From the NCBI GenBank assembly GCA_015478945.1, contig JABUQX010038954.1:25001-57856 (forward strand): 32,856 bases of DNA, given 5' to 3'. The translations under genes were made by a program, and so were the position numbers. A model generated the notes under the pieces. That model was not told where the DNA came from. It saw only the letters and a list, made by a program, of their open reading frames with translations, and searched no databases. Every line of letters begins with the position of its first letter. The first letter of the stretch is position 1. Positions 31,900-32,856 of the stretch are shown piece by piece. The DNA is from Trachelipus rathkii (lineage: Eukaryota; Arthropoda; Malacostraca; Isopoda; Trachelipodidae).

Positions 31900-32856
31900 A
31901 TATCATTTTTCGAAATTTACATGATTAAATAACTTATATTTTAAATTTTAACAAAATATGCTCTAATTTGGACATTTTTTGGTTTCCAATTTCCTACAAG
32001 GTTGGAAGCCCCTAGTTTTGTGTTCAAAATTTTTTATGGGTAACCCAATATTTTTTATATTTTATATTGCTGAATTTTGAATATTCATTAAATTTTTTTT
32101 GTTTGGGTGGTTCATTAATGTTTCTTACTTCTGTTTCAGCCAACATTTTTAATCATATTGGTTAATTAGAATTATAGAATCTTACATTGAGGCCATGCGC
32201 AAAAAAGTCGTGTGTTGACATGTACTTTTTTAAGGAAAGTAAAGGTTGCAATGGCCCTCGCATGAAATATAACTTTTGTTGTGTAGAGTTGCTAAAAACT
32301 AGTATTTTATTGCTCATACAATCTAGAACTAGGAAATTTTTCCTGAAAAATTTGCCAACTTGAGAGAAGATGATTTATTGCTAAGGCAATTAAGCTTAAC
32401 GTCACAAGCCCACCCTCTGCTTCGGCCTTCAACAACTGTCAATTCTCACATCCGATCACTTCATCTAGGGAAAACTGAGATGACTTAATCAGCATATCAA
32501 ATTAAATGTGGTGATCACTGGCTGATGAGCCCTAGTGAATAATCGAGCTTTACAGTAAGTCAACAGCAACGAGTGTAGTACTTTCAGGTAGTGACTGAGG
32601 TTCTGGGGAGAGGGTAAGTGATTAGGTGATAAGAAAGTTAATATTCCACAAAAGCCAAATATTTTAATTTTAGTCACAAAAATTGGGGTACTCATCCTCC
32701 TTCATTTACAATCTTGGTAAATTTTAATTATTTCAACAATTTTTTATTATTTCATTTGCAGCCCCTTAGGTCACTTTTGAGTTTTGTCATTCAGACTTCA
32801 TTTCTATAATAAATATAATATACATTAATGTTTTAAAAAAGTTAAATTATAATTGA
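31900..32856. other. AT-rich unique sequence, no gene seen
   Basis: This is T-rich non-coding-looking sequence with stops in all frames. I see no repeat, RNA gene or exon. The minus-strand frame 32489-32695 is unsupported. Confidence 0.5.

Overview
The window looks like a gene-poor, repeat-dense stretch of an animal nuclear genome, most likely an arthropod and perhaps a decapod or other malacostracan crustacean. The evidence is very long and dense (TA)n microsatellites, an arthropod-type TTAGG array, two families of non-LTR retrotransposons, a Copia element that reminds me of crustacean GalEa-type elements, and one intron-flanked exon. There is no bacterial-style gene organisation, and I saw no rRNA, tRNA or CRISPR array. 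The organism call is inference.

Layout. 1-2500: a decayed non-LTR retrotransposon on the minus strand. 2700-4268: TTA, TA and GA microsatellites. 4269-4528: the only convincing host exon (plus strand). It carries two C2H2 fingers of the EEA1/Rabenosyn type (Rab-linked endosomal tethering proteins). 4529-5977: AT-rich, probably intron. 5978-6412: TA microsatellite. 6414-8801 and 18091-about 19110: the two halves of one minus-strand RTE-like LINE. 8802-18090: an LTR retrotransposon that split this LINE inside its endonuclease domain. It has a CCGTTA target-site duplication, unusually long LTRs (about 4.2 and 3.4 kb) and an internal region of only 1.7 kb that still encodes an intact CCHC zinc-knuckle protein. 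19110-23070: short unrecognised sequence, then a long degenerate TA-rich tract holding two copies of an unnamed repeat. 24085-29980: a decayed plus-strand Copia element in the order LTR-gag-integrase-RT-RNase H-LTR, bracketed at a distance by two copies of another short repeat. 30000-32856: no recognisable gene.

How it fits together. The host exon is on the plus strand, and the LTR element and Copia element read the same way. The rest of the window may therefore be a very large intron filled by nested insertions, though no second coding exon could be proven. The relative order is clear at one place: the RTE-like LINE was there first and the LTR element landed in it. Best leads are the non-autonomous element (8802-18090) with its intact CCHC ORF, a run of near-identical small hairpins, candidate splice signals, and LTRs that differ mainly by indels in one direction. 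Because indels are so frequent in some blocks and absent in others, part of this pattern could be assembly or consensus error rather than biology.
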